Assembly: GCF_046297595.1 (NCBI RefSeq)
Contig: NZ_JBKBHT010000001.1
Span: 930,001 to 994,000, forward strand
Direction of reading: 5' to 3'
Source of the DNA: Ferrovibrio sp046297595
Lineage (GTDB): Bacteria > Pseudomonadota > Alphaproteobacteria > Ferrovibrionales > Ferrovibrionaceae
Length of the DNA: 64,000 bases
The notes below the pieces were generated by a model. It did no database searches. It saw nothing but the letters and a program-made list of their open reading frames with translations, and was not told the origin of the DNA. Within the stretch, counting starts at the first letter, position 1; each line of letters starts with the position of its first letter. Positions 8,105 through 17,078 of the stretch are shown here, one piece after another. A program made the position numbers and the translations under genes.

Positions 8105-8470
8105 CTAGAGCGGCGCCAGCGGTCCGAAAAAACCGGTGACGCGCTGCAGCCGCCCGCCCGCGCCGAGCAGGCAGAAATCGACCCCTTCCCGCATCACGCT
8201 GCCATCGGCGGCAAGACGCACGAAGCCGAACCGCAGGCCGCCATGATGGCTGTCGACCGCGCTGGTGCGGCGGATGAGGCTGCCGGGGAATTTCTCCAGC
8301 AGCGCGCCGATATGCGCCACCAAGGCGGCACGGTCGAGATCGTGCACCATCGGATCGCTGTAGCGGCACTCGTCCGTCCAGGCCACGCGCAGCAGCCGGC
8401 TGCGTTCGCCGGCATCGGATGTATTCCAGGCCGCACAATAGGTGTCGATCACGTCATCGAGCGCCATCAT
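8105..8470 (-). CDS. NTF2-like (SnoaL-type) protein
   Basis: A 121-residue protein with the helix-sheet pattern of the SnoaL/NTF2-like fold: an N-terminal helix (LDDVIDTYCAAWNTSDAGER), WTDECRYSDPM, then a segment with HIGALLEKFPG and a C-terminal strand containing GGRLQRVTGFFGPL. Members include isomerases, dehydratases and ligand-binding proteins; the activity here cannot be told. The start is set by GGAGG 5 nt before ATG-ATG at 8470/8467. It is convergent with efp. Confidence 0.7.
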   Translation of the reverse strand: MMALDDVIDTYCAAWNTSDAGERSRLLRVAWTDECRYSDPMVHDLDRAALVAHIGALLEKFPGSLIRRTSAVDSHHGGLRFGFVRLAADGSVMREGVDFCLLGAGGRLQRVTGFFGPLAPL

Positions 8471-8672
8471 GATTACCTCCCGGGTTTTGCGGGAGTTTAG
8501 CAAACTGTGACCGGCGGCACAGCCGCGATGCCATGCCCGCGGTAGATGGCGGCGCGGCGACGTTGCGCCAGCGATCATCCGTCTTTCCCGTATCAAGCTT
8601 TCACGCGTTGAACTTCATCCGCACCGGCCGGCAGATTCTGTCGGCCTGCGGCCATCATGGGAGTGATGTGTC

Positions 8673-9146
8673 ATGTCATGCCCGAAGGAATTATCCGCGC
8701 TGGAAGCCCTCTGGCGCAGCAAACGCGGCACCCGCCGGCTGCCCAGCCGCAGCGACTTCACGCCGGAGAACCTGCGGCCCTGGCTGGGAAATCTGGGCAT
8801 CGTGGCGGTGGAACGCGCACAGCGCCTGCGCTTCCGGGTGCTGCTGTCGGGCACGCGGCTGGACGATTATCGCGGCTTCGGGGTCACCGGCCGGTATCTG
8901 GATGAAATCTGCGGCAACGGTTTTCGCTCGCTCCGCCGCTACCTGGACTGCGTGACGCGCGGCGAGCCGGTGCATCTGGTGCACGACAATTCATCCAACA
9001 GCAGGATCTACGCCCGCATGGCCAAAATCCTGCTGCCACTGAGCGAAGACGGCGTCACCGTCGACCGCATCCTGATGGCGATCTATCCCCTGCCCGCCAA
9101 TGACGGCGACGACCTGCCGCAAACCCCCAGCGCCCTGGCGGGCTAG
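8673..9146 (+). CDS. PAS_5 domain protein
   Basis: A 157-residue protein whose sequence order (LEALWRSKRGTRRLPSRSDF, then ENLRPWLGNLGIVAVE, FRVLLSGTRLDDYRGFGVTGRYLDEI) matches the PAS_5 family common in Alphaproteobacteria. There is no output domain, signal peptide or membrane segment, so it is probably a stand-alone cytoplasmic sensor or partner protein. The ribosome-binding site is GGGAGTGA before the ATG at 8673. The gene is convergent with the HxlR regulator. Confidence 0.72.
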   Translation: MSCPKELSALEALWRSKRGTRRLPSRSDFTPENLRPWLGNLGIVAVERAQRLRFRVLLSGTRLDDYRGFGVTGRYLDEICGNGFRSLRRYLDCVTRGEPVHLVHDNSSNSRIYARMAKILLPLSEDGVTVDRILMAIYPLPANDGDDLPQTPSALAG

Positions 9147-9151
9147 CGCAG

Positions 9152-9631
9152 TCAAAGGGACGGTTTCACGCCCGAGGCAGCCTGCGCATCATAGGCATCG
9201 CGCGCCGCGGTCACCGCGGCGCTGTGGCGGATCGCCCATTCCCATACGCCGCACAAGGCTTCGGTCAGTTCCACGCCAAGGGGGGTCAGCGCGTAATCCA
9301 CACGCGGCGGTACTTCCGCATACACCTGTCGCATCACCACGCCATCGCGCTCCAACTGGCGCAGGGTCTGGGTCAGCATCTTCTGGCTGATGCCATCCAG
9401 CCGCTCGCGCAGACGTGAAAAGCGCATGGCGCCACGTTCATAGAGTTCGTCCATGGCGCGCAGGCTCCATTTGTCGCCGAAACGCACCATCAGGTCGCGC
9501 ACCAGTTCCTCTGCCTCGGGCGGGATATAGCAGGCGCCTTCGCCGCACGCCGCTGGCGCATCGGGCCGCATGGCGGGCGGCATGGTTTCCGGCAGGTGCC
9601 TATCGGTCGTTGAAAGTGCCTTATTGCTCAT
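9152..9631 (-). CDS. HxlR-family transcriptional regulator
   Basis: A 159-residue winged helix-turn-helix protein. The HxlR core runs from about residue 38: VRDLMVRFGDKWSLRAMDELYERGAMRFSRLRERLDGISQKMLTQTLRQLERDGVV, then PPRVDYALTPLGVEL. A Cys-containing N-terminal extension (CGEGACYIPP) is unusual but seen in some redox-responsive members. It is divergent from the iorAB-type operon across 267 bp, making that operon a likely target (inference). Confidence 0.82.
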   Translation of the reverse strand: MSNKALSTTDRHLPETMPPAMRPDAPAACGEGACYIPPEAEELVRDLMVRFGDKWSLRAMDELYERGAMRFSRLRERLDGISQKMLTQTLRQLERDGVVMRQVYAEVPPRVDYALTPLGVELTEALCGVWEWAIRHSAAVTAARDAYDAQAASGVKPSL

Positions 9632-9898
9632 GATCTGCGAGGCCCGATATAGGTTTGCTGATGCGGATAGAATACGCGTTCCGAAACATCGATGCGACCG
9701 GCGATGTTTTGTCCGCCGTCACAGGATCGGCCAAATCACGAGGTCTTGCCTTCCGCCCGATGGGCTATAGTTCGTTTCACCAACAGGGGGGCCGCATGTT
9801 CGCCCCATATTCGCAGCATTGAAAATTCGCCGCCGGCACAATCCGTTGAAGCGCCGGCTTATCCATCGCTTTCCACACCGCCCCAGTGGAGGATTCCC
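9632..9898. other. Divergent intergenic region, HxlR gene / iorAB-type operon
   Basis: This 267-bp gap must hold both promoters. On the plus strand GGGCTATAGT (9762-9771) could be an extended -10 element, but the nearest TTGCC-type -35 (about 9746) is only 14 bp away, so the call is tentative. A GGAGG ribosome-binding site at 9888-9892 serves the downstream gene. No clear palindrome was seen. Confidence 0.35.
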
Positions 9899-10360
9899 AT
9901 GGCTATTTCATTCACCCTGAACGGACGCCCGGTCACGCTGGATGTCGACCCCGACATGCCGCTGCTCTGGGCCGTGCGCGACGAGATCGGCCTGACCGGC
10001 AGCAAGTTCGGCTGCGGCATGGCCCAATGCGGCGCCTGCACCATGCATGTGGAGGGCCAGCCGGTGCGCGCCTGCTCCACTCCGGTGTCGGCCATCGAGG
10101 GCCAGAAGGTCATCACCATTGAGGGCCTGGCGGGCAAGATCGCCAAGGCCGTGCAGGATGCCTGGGTGAAGCATGAAGTCGCACAATGCGGCTATTGCCA
10201 GTCCGGCCAGGTGATGTCGGCCGTGGCGCTGCTGAGCGAGAATCAGAAGCCGAGCGATGCCGATATCGATGCCGCCATGCAGGGCAACATATGCCGCTGC
10301 GCTACTTACGTGCGCATCCGCGCCGCCATCCACGATGCCGCCAAGACCGTGAGGGCCTGA
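9899..10360 (+). CDS. Isoquinoline 1-oxidoreductase-type [2Fe-2S] subunit
   Basis: A 153-residue two-cluster iron-sulfur protein of the molybdenum hydroxylase family. The plant-type cluster uses Cys39, Cys44, Cys47 and Cys59; the second uses Cys97 and Cys100 plus Cys132 and Cys134 (ICRC). It transfers electrons from the molybdenum subunit encoded 3 bp downstream. The start ATG at 9899 has GGAGG 6 nt upstream. No FAD subunit gene is present, which is the IorAB (two-subunit) arrangement rather than the XdhAB one. The electron acceptor is probably a cytochrome or quinone (family knowledge). Confidence 0.9.
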   Translation: MAISFTLNGRPVTLDVDPDMPLLWAVRDEIGLTGSKFGCGMAQCGACTMHVEGQPVRACSTPVSAIEGQKVITIEGLAGKIAKAVQDAWVKHEVAQCGYCQSGQVMSAVALLSENQKPSDADIDAAMQGNICRCATYVRIRAAIHDAAKTVRA

Positions 10361-10362
10361 TC

Positions 10363-12558
10363 ATGACCGACCAGACGAAGATCCAACTCCCCACCGCGTC
10401 TCGTCGCCGTTTCCTGCAGGGCGCTGGCGCTGCCTCGCTCGGCCTCGTGGTCGGCTTCCACTGGGCACCGCGCCATGCCATGGCCCAGAAGGCCGCAGCC
10501 GGTGAGCCCAAACTGATCAACGCCTTCATCCGCATTGCGCCGGACAACACCGTCACCGTGCTGTCCAAGCATCTGGAGATGGGCCAGGGCACCTATACGG
10601 GCCTCGCCACCATCGTGGCCGAGGAACTGGATGCCGACTGGAAGCAGATGCGTACCGAAGGCGCGCCGGCCGATGTGAAACTCTATGCCAATCTTGCCTT
10701 CGGCATGCAGGGCACCGGCGGCAGCACCGCCATGGCCAATTCCTGGGATCAACTGCGCAAGGCCGGCGCCACGGCGCGCGCCATGCTGGTGCAGGCCGCT
10801 GCCGAGCAGTGGAAAGTGCCGGCCGCCGAAATCGTGGTGAACAAGGGTGTGGTGAGTCACAAGTCGGGCAAGAAGGCGAGCTTCGGCCAGCTGGCGGCGA
10901 AGGCCGCCACGATCACGCCTCCGGCAGATGCGCCACTGAAGGACCCCGCGAAGTTCACGCTGATCGGCAAGGATGTGCCGCGTCTGGATGCCCGCGCCAA
11001 GAGCAACGGCACCGCGCAGTATACCATCGACGTGAAACTGCCGGGCCAGCTGACTGCGCTTTTGCAACGCGCGCCGCTGTTCGGCGCCAAGGTAAAAAGC
11101 TTCGATGCCAGCAAGGCGAAAGCCGTGCCTGGCGTGGTCGATGTGGTGCAGATCTCCAACGGTGTTGCTGTGGTGGCCAGGAATTTCTGGACCGCCAAGC
11201 TCGGCCGTGAGGCGCTGGAGATCCAGTGGGATGACTCAGGCGCCGAGAAGCGCGGCACCGACGAGATCATGGCCGAATACAAAGAGCTGGCGAAAAAACC
11301 CGGCCTGCCGGCGCGCAAGGAAGGTGATGTCGATGCGGCTTTTGCCAAAGCCACTAAGGTGATCGAGGCCAGCTACGACTTCCCCTATCTTGCCCATGCA
11401 CCGATGGAGCCGCTCGACTGCGTGGTGAAGCTGGACGCCGACAAGGTGGAAATCTGGGCCGGCGACCAGTTCCAGACCGTCGACCAGGGCAATGCCGCCC
11501 ATGTGCTGGGCTTCAAGCCCGAGCAGGTGAAGATCAACACGCTGTATGCCGGCGGCAGTTTTGGCCGCCGCGCCACGATGCAGTCGGACTACATCGTGGA
11601 AGGCGTGGAAATCGCCAAGGCGATGGGCGCAAAAGGCAACCGCGCGCCGGTGCGTCTGGTCTGGACGCGCGAGGACGATATCCAGGGCGGTCGTTACCGC
11701 CCGATGTATCATCACGTGCTGAAGGCTGGCGTGGACGACAAGGGCGAGATCATCGCCTGGCAGCATCGCATTGTCGGCCAGTCGATCATGGGCGGTACGG
11801 CGTTTGAGCAGTTCATGGTCAAGGACGGCATCGATGCCACCTCAGTCGAGGGTGCGGCCAACCTGCCCTATGCCATCCCGAACATGAGCGTGGAACTGCA
11901 CACCACCAAGACCGGCGTGCCTGTGCTGTGGTGGCGGTCGGTCGGCAGCACGCATACCGCCTTCGCCACCGAGGTGTTCCTGGATGAGATCGCCAATGCG
12001 ACCGGCCAGGACCCCGTGGCCCTGCGCCGCAAGCTGCTGGCCAAGCATCCGCGCCATCTCGGCGTGCTGAATCTGGCCGCCGAGAAGGCCGGCTGGGGCA
12101 AGCCACTGCCGGCGGGGCGCGTGCGCGGCATCGCCGTGCATGAAAGCTTCGCTTCCTTCGTCGCCGAAGTGGCCGAGGTAGCGCTGCAGGCCGATGGCAG
12201 CTGGAAAGTGGAGAAGATCGTCGCCGCCGTCGATTGCGGCACGCCGATCAACCCCAACATCATCCGCGCGCAGGTGGAAAGCGGCATCGGCTATGGCCTG
12301 TCGGCCACGATCAAGCCCGGCATCACGCTGACTAAGGGCGGTGCGGTCGAGCAGTCGAACTTCCACGATTACGAGGTGCTGCGCATCCACGAGATGCCGA
12401 AGGTGGAGGTGCATATCGTGCCGTCGAAGGAAAAGCCGACCGGCATCGGCGAACCCGGCACCCCGCCGGTGGCGCCCGCCGTGGCCAACGCGCTGATGGC
12501 CGGCACGAAGCAGGTGTTCCGCGCCCTGCCCCTGCCTGATGCGGTGAAATCCGCTTAA
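10363..12558 (+). CDS. Isoquinoline 1-oxidoreductase-type molybdopterin subunit
   Basis: A 731-residue molybdenum hydroxylase large subunit with a Tat signal at the N terminus (SRRRFLQGAG, residues 13-22, followed by a hydrophobic stretch ending HAMAQ). It is therefore exported folded with its partner. Visible molybdopterin-dehydrogenase motifs include HLEMGQGTYTGLATIVAEELD, GGSFGRRATMQSDY, VLWWRSVGSTHTAF and IGEPGTPPVAPAVANAL, the last carrying the expected catalytic Glu of the GEPG motif. Substrates of this family are N-heterocycles or aldehydes; the exact one is unknown. It starts 3 bp after the iron-sulfur gene and ends at an intrinsic terminator. Confidence 0.9.
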   Translation: MTDQTKIQLPTASRRRFLQGAGAASLGLVVGFHWAPRHAMAQKAAAGEPKLINAFIRIAPDNTVTVLSKHLEMGQGTYTGLATIVAEELDADWKQMRTEGAPADVKLYANLAFGMQGTGGSTAMANSWDQLRKAGATARAMLVQAAAEQWKVPAAEIVVNKGVVSHKSGKKASFGQLAAKAATITPPADAPLKDPAKFTLIGKDVPRLDARAKSNGTAQYTIDVKLPGQLTALLQRAPLFGAKVKSFDASKAKAVPGVVDVVQISNGVAVVARNFWTAKLGREALEIQWDDSGAEKRGTDEIMAEYKELAKKPGLPARKEGDVDAAFAKATKVIEASYDFPYLAHAPMEPLDCVVKLDADKVEIWAGDQFQTVDQGNAAHVLGFKPEQVKINTLYAGGSFGRRATMQSDYIVEGVEIAKAMGAKGNRAPVRLVWTREDDIQGGRYRPMYHHVLKAGVDDKGEIIAWQHRIVGQSIMGGTAFEQFMVKDGIDATSVEGAANLPYAIPNMSVELHTTKTGVPVLWWRSVGSTHTAFATEVFLDEIANATGQDPVALRRKLLAKHPRHLGVLNLAAEKAGWGKPLPAGRVRGIAVHESFASFVAEVAEVALQADGSWKVEKIVAAVDCGTPINPNIIRAQVESGIGYGLSATIKPGITLTKGGAVEQSNFHDYEVLRIHEMPKVEVHIVPSKEKPTGIGEPGTPPVAPAVANALMAGTKQVFRALPLPDAVKSA

Positions 12559-12574
12559 AGCATCCGTGCTGAAC

Positions 12575-12607
12575 AAAGCCGGCGGCAGCAATGTCGCCGG
12601 CTTTTTT
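12575..12607 (+). terminator. Intrinsic terminator of the iorAB-type operon
   Basis: AAAGCCGGCG (12575-12584) pairs with CGCCGGCTTT (12595-12604), followed by a T-run to 12607. It overlaps the last bases of the convergent MFS gene. On the minus strand only a weak TTTG follows the stem. Confidence 0.85.
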
Positions 12608-13772
12608 ATGCCGTGAAGCGCAGGCCCTGGCGATGACGCCACAACAGCAGGGCGCAGCCGCCGCCCAGCAGCGACAGCGGCAGCATGGCCAGATAGGTCA
12701 GCCCGCCGGCCAGCGGAAATAACGGGCCGATCAGCAGCGTGGCGCTGGCCAGCACGGTGGCATTGGCGCCGGTATAGAGCGTCTGCGCCGTGGCCGAGGC
12801 ATCGGGATCGACGCCATCGGCCAGCAGCCGCATGGCCCCCAGATGCGCGCAGCCGAAGGTGGCGGCATGCAGCAGGTTGAGCAGCACGAGCCATTCAAAG
12901 CTGCCGACCGGACCGGTAAGGCTCCAGCGCAGGATGCCACCGGCGGCGGCCAGCAGCAGCAGGCCGACACCCCCGGTGCGCAAAGCCACGCGCTGGCCGA
13001 CGGCGAACAGGATCACTTCCGCCAGCACCCCCTCGGCCCAGAGGAACCCGATCTGCGCGTCAGACAGGCCGGCATCGCGCCATTGCAGCGTGCCGAAGGT
13101 GTAGAGCATGGCATGGCTGGCCTGCAGGCAAGCATTGGCGCCGAGGAAAGCCAGGAACAGCCTGTTGCACAGCAACCGCAGAACGGGCGCACCGGCCAGT
13201 TTCGGCCGGTCGAGCGGCAGGCGCAGATCAGGCAGCAGATGGCTGGCCAGCGCCAGTCCCAGCAACCCGGCCAGCAGCAGGCCGAATATCCAGTCGTCGT
13301 CGCGCCCCTTCAGCCACCAGCCGGCCAGATAAGCCGCGACCAGGAAACTCACGCTGCCCCACAGGCGCAGGCGGCCGTATTGCAGGCCGTAGCGGGAGAC
13401 TGCCAGCAGGGCGATGTTTTCGCTGAACGGCGTGATCGGTGACCAGACCGCGGCATGCAGGATGCCGAGCAGAAAGATCGGCCAGAAACCATGCGTCCAC
13501 CAGAAGGCGGTGAACAGGGCGAAGCTGGCCCAACTGAGGAAAATGATCGCCTGGCGCCGCGCGCCGCTGCGGTCCACCAGATGGGCCGCCGTCGGCCCGG
13601 CCACGAGTCGGATCAGGATCGCACTGGACAGCACGGCGGAAATCTCGGGCGCGTTCAGCCCGCGCGATTGCAGCCAGACCGACCAGAACGGCAGATGCAC
13701 GCCGGGAACGAGAAAAAGCGCGGCAAAATGGAGGCTGATTCGCCAGCCGATGGTGCGACGCTCGTCGCTCAT
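12606..13772 (-). CDS. MFS transporter, HcaT/nucleoside-symporter-like
   Basis: A 388-residue inner-membrane protein with about 12 hydrophobic segments and the MFS_1-like pattern of the phenylpropionate permease group: LHFAALFLVPGVHLPFWSVWL at the first helix, PFSENIALLAV, then RLWGSVSFLVAAYLAG in the first half. The substrate is unknown; organic acid or nucleoside uptake is the family norm. It is divergent from the ABC-xdh operon, and the shared 223-bp gap holds a strong palindrome, which hints that it may be co-regulated with purine/heterocycle genes. Confidence 0.8.
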   Translation of the reverse strand: MSDERRTIGWRISLHFAALFLVPGVHLPFWSVWLQSRGLNAPEISAVLSSAILIRLVAGPTAAHLVDRSGARRQAIIFLSWASFALFTAFWWTHGFWPIFLLGILHAAVWSPITPFSENIALLAVSRYGLQYGRLRLWGSVSFLVAAYLAGWWLKGRDDDWIFGLLLAGLLGLALASHLLPDLRLPLDRPKLAGAPVLRLLCNRLFLAFLGANACLQASHAMLYTFGTLQWRDAGLSDAQIGFLWAEGVLAEVILFAVGQRVALRTGGVGLLLLAAAGGILRWSLTGPVGSFEWLVLLNLLHAATFGCAHLGAMRLLADGVDPDASATAQTLYTGANATVLASATLLIGPLFPLAGGLTYLAMLPLSLLGGGCALLLWRHRQGLRFTA

Positions 13773-13805
13773 GGAAAACTCCGGATGCCCAGGAAACAGG
13801 CAGGG

Positions 13806-13825
13806 GAAAATTGTTTACAATTTTC
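13806..13825. promoter_or_regulatory. 20-bp palindromic operator candidate
   Basis: GAAAATTGT-TT-ACAATTTTC is a perfect inverted repeat with 9-bp arms and a 2-bp spacer, 34 bp before the MFS start and about 170 bp before the ABC-xdh operon. Its core TTGTNNACAA resembles GntR-type operators. The 11-bp string TGTTTACAATT (13812-13822) recurs at 13835-13845, exactly 23 bp away. No regulator gene is adjacent. Confidence 0.55.
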
Positions 13826-13834
13826 AGGCAACAG

Positions 13835-13845
13835 TGTTTACAATT
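13835..13845. repeat. Second copy of the operator half-site
   Basis: TGTTTACAATT repeats 13812-13822 with a 23-bp offset (about two helical turns). This copy lacks the left arm, so it may be a weaker auxiliary site for the same regulator. Confidence 0.4.
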
Positions 13846-13995
13846 CATCTATATGCGGCGCACAAGCGGCGCCGGGGGAATAATCCTACATTGTCCGGCC
13901 GGGCCGGGCTCGGCAGGGGGACAGGATCGCATGGTGGCGATGGTAACGGGATGCGGCCGCGTATTTAAGCGGCGCAGAGGGGGGACGAACGTCTG

Positions 13996-14790
13996 ATGCA
14001 GGGCCCCGCATTCGTCAAAATCGACGGCGTCAGCCTGACCTACCGGCAGGCCGAAGAGGAAACCCTGGCGGTCCAGGACCTCAATATCGACATCCAGGAA
14101 GGCGAGTTCGTCGCCGTGGTCGGGCCTTCGGGCTGCGGCAAATCCACCCTCATGAAGCTGGTGACCGGCCTGCTCGACACCTCGGCGGGCAGCATCACCA
14201 TCGGCGGCAAGCCGGTGAAGGGCCCGGTGCAGGGTGTGGGCATGGCATTCCAGAATTCCACCCTGCTGCCCTGGCGCAACACGCTGGACAACGTGATGCT
14301 GCCGCTGGAGATCGTCGAACCGCACAAGCTTCGCCTGCGCAAGGAAAAGAAGGCCTATGTCGAGCAGGCCATGGCTCTGCTGAAGACCGTGGGCCTGGCC
14401 GATTTCGCCGACAAATTCCCCTGGCAGCTTTCCGGCGGCATGCAGCAGCGCGCCAATGTCTGCCGTTCGATCATCCATCAGCCGCGCCTGCTGATGCTGG
14501 ACGAGCCCTTCGGCGCGCTGGATGCCTTCACCCGCGAGGAATTGTGGGGCGTGATGCAGGCCCTGTGGATGGAAAGGCGCTTCACGGCGATCCTGATCAC
14601 CCACGACCTGCGCGAGGCCGTCTATCTTGCCGACCGCGTCTTCGTGATGAGCAAGCGGCCGGGCCGGATCATCATGAGCAAGGCCGTGGACATTCCCCGC
14701 CCGCGCACGCTGGAAACCACTTTCGAGCCGCATTTCGGTGAAATCGTGCATGAGCTGCGCGAACACATCCATTCGGTGAGGGAATCGTGA
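13996..14790 (+). CDS. NitT/TauT-type ABC transporter ATP-binding protein
   Basis: A 264-residue ABC ATPase of the nitrate/sulfonate/taurine group. Walker A GPSGCGKST is at residues 43-51, the Q-loop AFQNSTLLPWRN is typical of this group, the signature LSGGMQQR begins near 145, Walker B LLMLDEPFGALD near 165, and the H-loop is ITHDLREA. It energises the permease encoded next, whose ATG overlaps its TGA. No substrate-binding protein gene is adjacent. Together with xdhABC downstream, a purine or related heterocycle is a possible substrate (inference). Confidence 0.9.
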   Translation: MQGPAFVKIDGVSLTYRQAEEETLAVQDLNIDIQEGEFVAVVGPSGCGKSTLMKLVTGLLDTSAGSITIGGKPVKGPVQGVGMAFQNSTLLPWRNTLDNVMLPLEIVEPHKLRLRKEKKAYVEQAMALLKTVGLADFADKFPWQLSGGMQQRANVCRSIIHQPRLLMLDEPFGALDAFTREELWGVMQALWMERRFTAILITHDLREAVYLADRVFVMSKRPGRIIMSKAVDIPRPRTLETTFEPHFGEIVHELREHIHSVRES

Positions 14791-15560
14791 TGAACGAGAA
14801 AGCGCTCATCCGCGCCATGCCCTGGCTGGTGACCATCGGCCTGTTCGTGGTCTGGGAAGTCCTGTGCATCGTCACCGGCGTGGAACCCTTCATCCTGCCC
14901 CGCCCCACCGTGGTGTTCGCCTCGATGGTGCAGTTCGGGCCGCAGATCCTGCATCATTCGCTGCAGACGCTGATGACCACCACCGCCGGCTTCGCGCTCG
15001 GCGTGGTGGGCGGGGCGCTGCTTGGCATTTTCATCGGCGCCTCGCGGCTGGTCTATGTCGGCCTCTATCCGGTGCTGGTCGGCTTCAATTCGATCCCGAA
15101 GGTGGCCCTGGTGCCGGTGCTGGTGATCTGGTTCGGCATCGGCACCATCCCGGCGATCATCACCGCCTTCGTCATCTCGTTCTTCCCCATCGTGGTGAAC
15201 GTGGCGACCGGCTTGGCCACCATCGAGCCGGAACTGCGCGACGTGCTGCGCTCGCTGGGCGCCAGCCAGCGGGAAATCCTGACCAAGATTGGACTTCCGC
15301 GCGCCATGCCCTATCTGTTCGCCTCGCTGAAGATCGCCATCACGCTGGCCTTCGTCGGCTCGGTGATCGCTGAGACGGTGGCGTCCAACGAGGGCATCGG
15401 ATACCTGATGCTGTCGGCCTCTTCGAGCTATAATGTGCCGCTGGTCTTCGCCGGGCTGATCGTCGTCGCCGTGATGGGTGTGCTGATGTATGCTGTGGCG
15501 GTGTGGTTCGAGCGGCGTATGACCGGCTGGGCGTTCCGCGGCAGCGATTTGATGAGCTGA
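14790..15560 (+). CDS. NitT/TauT-type ABC transporter permease
   Basis: A 256-residue inner-membrane permease with six or so hydrophobic segments and the BPD_transp_1 coupling motif (ELRDVLRSLGASQREILTKIGLPRAMPYLFASL). The start ATG at 14790 shares its A with the upstream TGA, indicating translational coupling; a GTG at 14787 is also in frame. It lies 51 bp ahead of xdhA, with a GGAGG-rich leader between, so transport and xanthine dehydrogenase are probably one operon. Confidence 0.9.
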   Translation: MNEKALIRAMPWLVTIGLFVVWEVLCIVTGVEPFILPRPTVVFASMVQFGPQILHHSLQTLMTTTAGFALGVVGGALLGIFIGASRLVYVGLYPVLVGFNSIPKVALVPVLVIWFGIGTIPAIITAFVISFFPIVVNVATGLATIEPELRDVLRSLGASQREILTKIGLPRAMPYLFASLKIAITLAFVGSVIAETVASNEGIGYLMLSASSSYNVPLVFAGLIVVAVMGVLMYAVAVWFERRMTGWAFRGSDLMS

Positions 15561-15611
15561 TCGCGCCCGTCCTGACGGTTATGTAAACCGGAGGCAGCCG
15601 AGGAGACAGAA

Positions 15612-17078
15612 ATGTCCGAACCGACCCGGTTCGTATCGCGCGGCCAGGTGATGGTGGTGGGGCCGGATGTGTCCCACACCATGACGGTGCTGGAGTATCT
15701 GCGGCTCAGGCTGCGCCGCACCGGTTCCAAGGAAGGTTGCGCCGAGGGTGATTGCGGCGCCTGCACCGTGGTGACCGGCGAGCTCGACGACAAGGACCGC
15801 CTGCGCTACCGCGCGGTGAATGCCTGCATCCTGTTCGTGCACCAGCTGGACGGCAAGGCGCTGTTCACGGTGGACGATCTGGCGGAACCCGATGGCGGCC
15901 TGCATACCGTGCAGCAGGCCATGGTGGAGGCTCATGCCTCGCAATGCGGCTTCTGTACACCTGGCTTCGTGATGTCGCTGTTCGCTTATTTTCGTGGACA
16001 TGACAAAGCCGATAGCGAGAGCCTGAAGGACGCCCTGGCCGGGAATCTTTGCCGCTGCACTGGCTACCGCCCCATCCTGGAGGCCGGCCACCGCATGTTC
16101 GATGGCGGGCGGGACGACCGTTTCGCGCAGGAAGAGGCCGCACTGGCGGCGCAACTGACGGCGCTGGCCGCTGACCGCCACCGCATGCTGCGCCATTCCA
16201 CACCCGAGGGCGACTTCATCGCCCCGCGCAGCACGGCGGAACTGGCCGAGGCACTGGATATCTTGCCGGCAGGCGAGAACTGGCTGCTGGCCGGCGGCAC
16301 CGATCTGGGCCTGTGGGTGACCAAGCAGGGGCGCGTGCCGCGCAGCATCGTCTATCTGGGTGGCATCGCCGAGCTGAAGCGGATCGAGGAACGCGCGGAC
16401 GAGACCGAGATCGGCGCCGCCGTGACATATACCGATGCCTTTGATGCCATCGGCCGCCTGCACCCGAGTTTCGCGCGCATGGTGCGGCGACTGGGTTCCA
16501 CGCAGATCCGCAATTCCGGCACACTGGGTGGCAATATCGCCAATGGCAGCCCGATTGGCGATAGCATGCCGGCCCTGATCGCGCTGGGCGCCATGCTGAA
16601 ACTGCAAAGCAAGGCCGGCATGCGAACCATGCCGCTGGAGGAGTTTTTCCTCGGCTACCGCAAGACAGCGTTGAAGCCCGGCGAATTCGTCGCCAGCGTG
16701 ACGGCAAAAAAGCCCGGCCCGCAGAGCCGTGTCGGCATCTACAAGCTTTCGAAACGGTTCGATCAGGATATCTCCGCCGTGCTGGCTGCCTTCCATGTGG
16801 CGCTGGATGGCAATGTGGTGAAGGAAGCGCGACTGGCCTATGGCGGCATGGCGGGCATTCCCGCCCGCGCCAAGCAGGCCGAAGCCGCGCTGGCCGGCCG
16901 GCCCTTCACGCCCGAATCCATCGAGCCGGCCGTGGCGGCCCTGGCCGCCGACTTCACGCCGATGAGCGACATGCGCGCCTCAGCGGCCTACCGCCTGCTG
17001 GCGGCGCAGAACCTGCTGCGCAAATTCTGCGTGGAAGTCAGCACCGGAAAAGCCATCGGCGTGGAGGCGGCGGAATGA
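15612..17078 (+). CDS. xdhA: Xanthine dehydrogenase small subunit (Fe-S/FAD)
   Basis: A 488-residue subunit combining two [2Fe-2S] domains and an FAD domain. Cluster ligands visible are Cys43, Cys48, Cys51 and Cys72, then Cys112, Cys115, Cys147 and Cys149. The FAD domain follows (LLAGGTDLGLWVTK and TLGGNIANGSPIGDSMPALIALG), with a CO-dehydrogenase-like C-terminal segment. It passes electrons from the molybdenum centre to NAD+ during oxidation of hypoxanthine and xanthine to urate. It overlaps xdhB by 4 bp (ATGA). Confidence 0.95.
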   Translation: MSEPTRFVSRGQVMVVGPDVSHTMTVLEYLRLRLRRTGSKEGCAEGDCGACTVVTGELDDKDRLRYRAVNACILFVHQLDGKALFTVDDLAEPDGGLHTVQQAMVEAHASQCGFCTPGFVMSLFAYFRGHDKADSESLKDALAGNLCRCTGYRPILEAGHRMFDGGRDDRFAQEEAALAAQLTALAADRHRMLRHSTPEGDFIAPRSTAELAEALDILPAGENWLLAGGTDLGLWVTKQGRVPRSIVYLGGIAELKRIEERADETEIGAAVTYTDAFDAIGRLHPSFARMVRRLGSTQIRNSGTLGGNIANGSPIGDSMPALIALGAMLKLQSKAGMRTMPLEEFFLGYRKTALKPGEFVASVTAKKPGPQSRVGIYKLSKRFDQDISAVLAAFHVALDGNVVKEARLAYGGMAGIPARAKQAEAALAGRPFTPESIEPAVAALAADFTPMSDMRASAAYRLLAAQNLLRKFCVEVSTGKAIGVEAAE

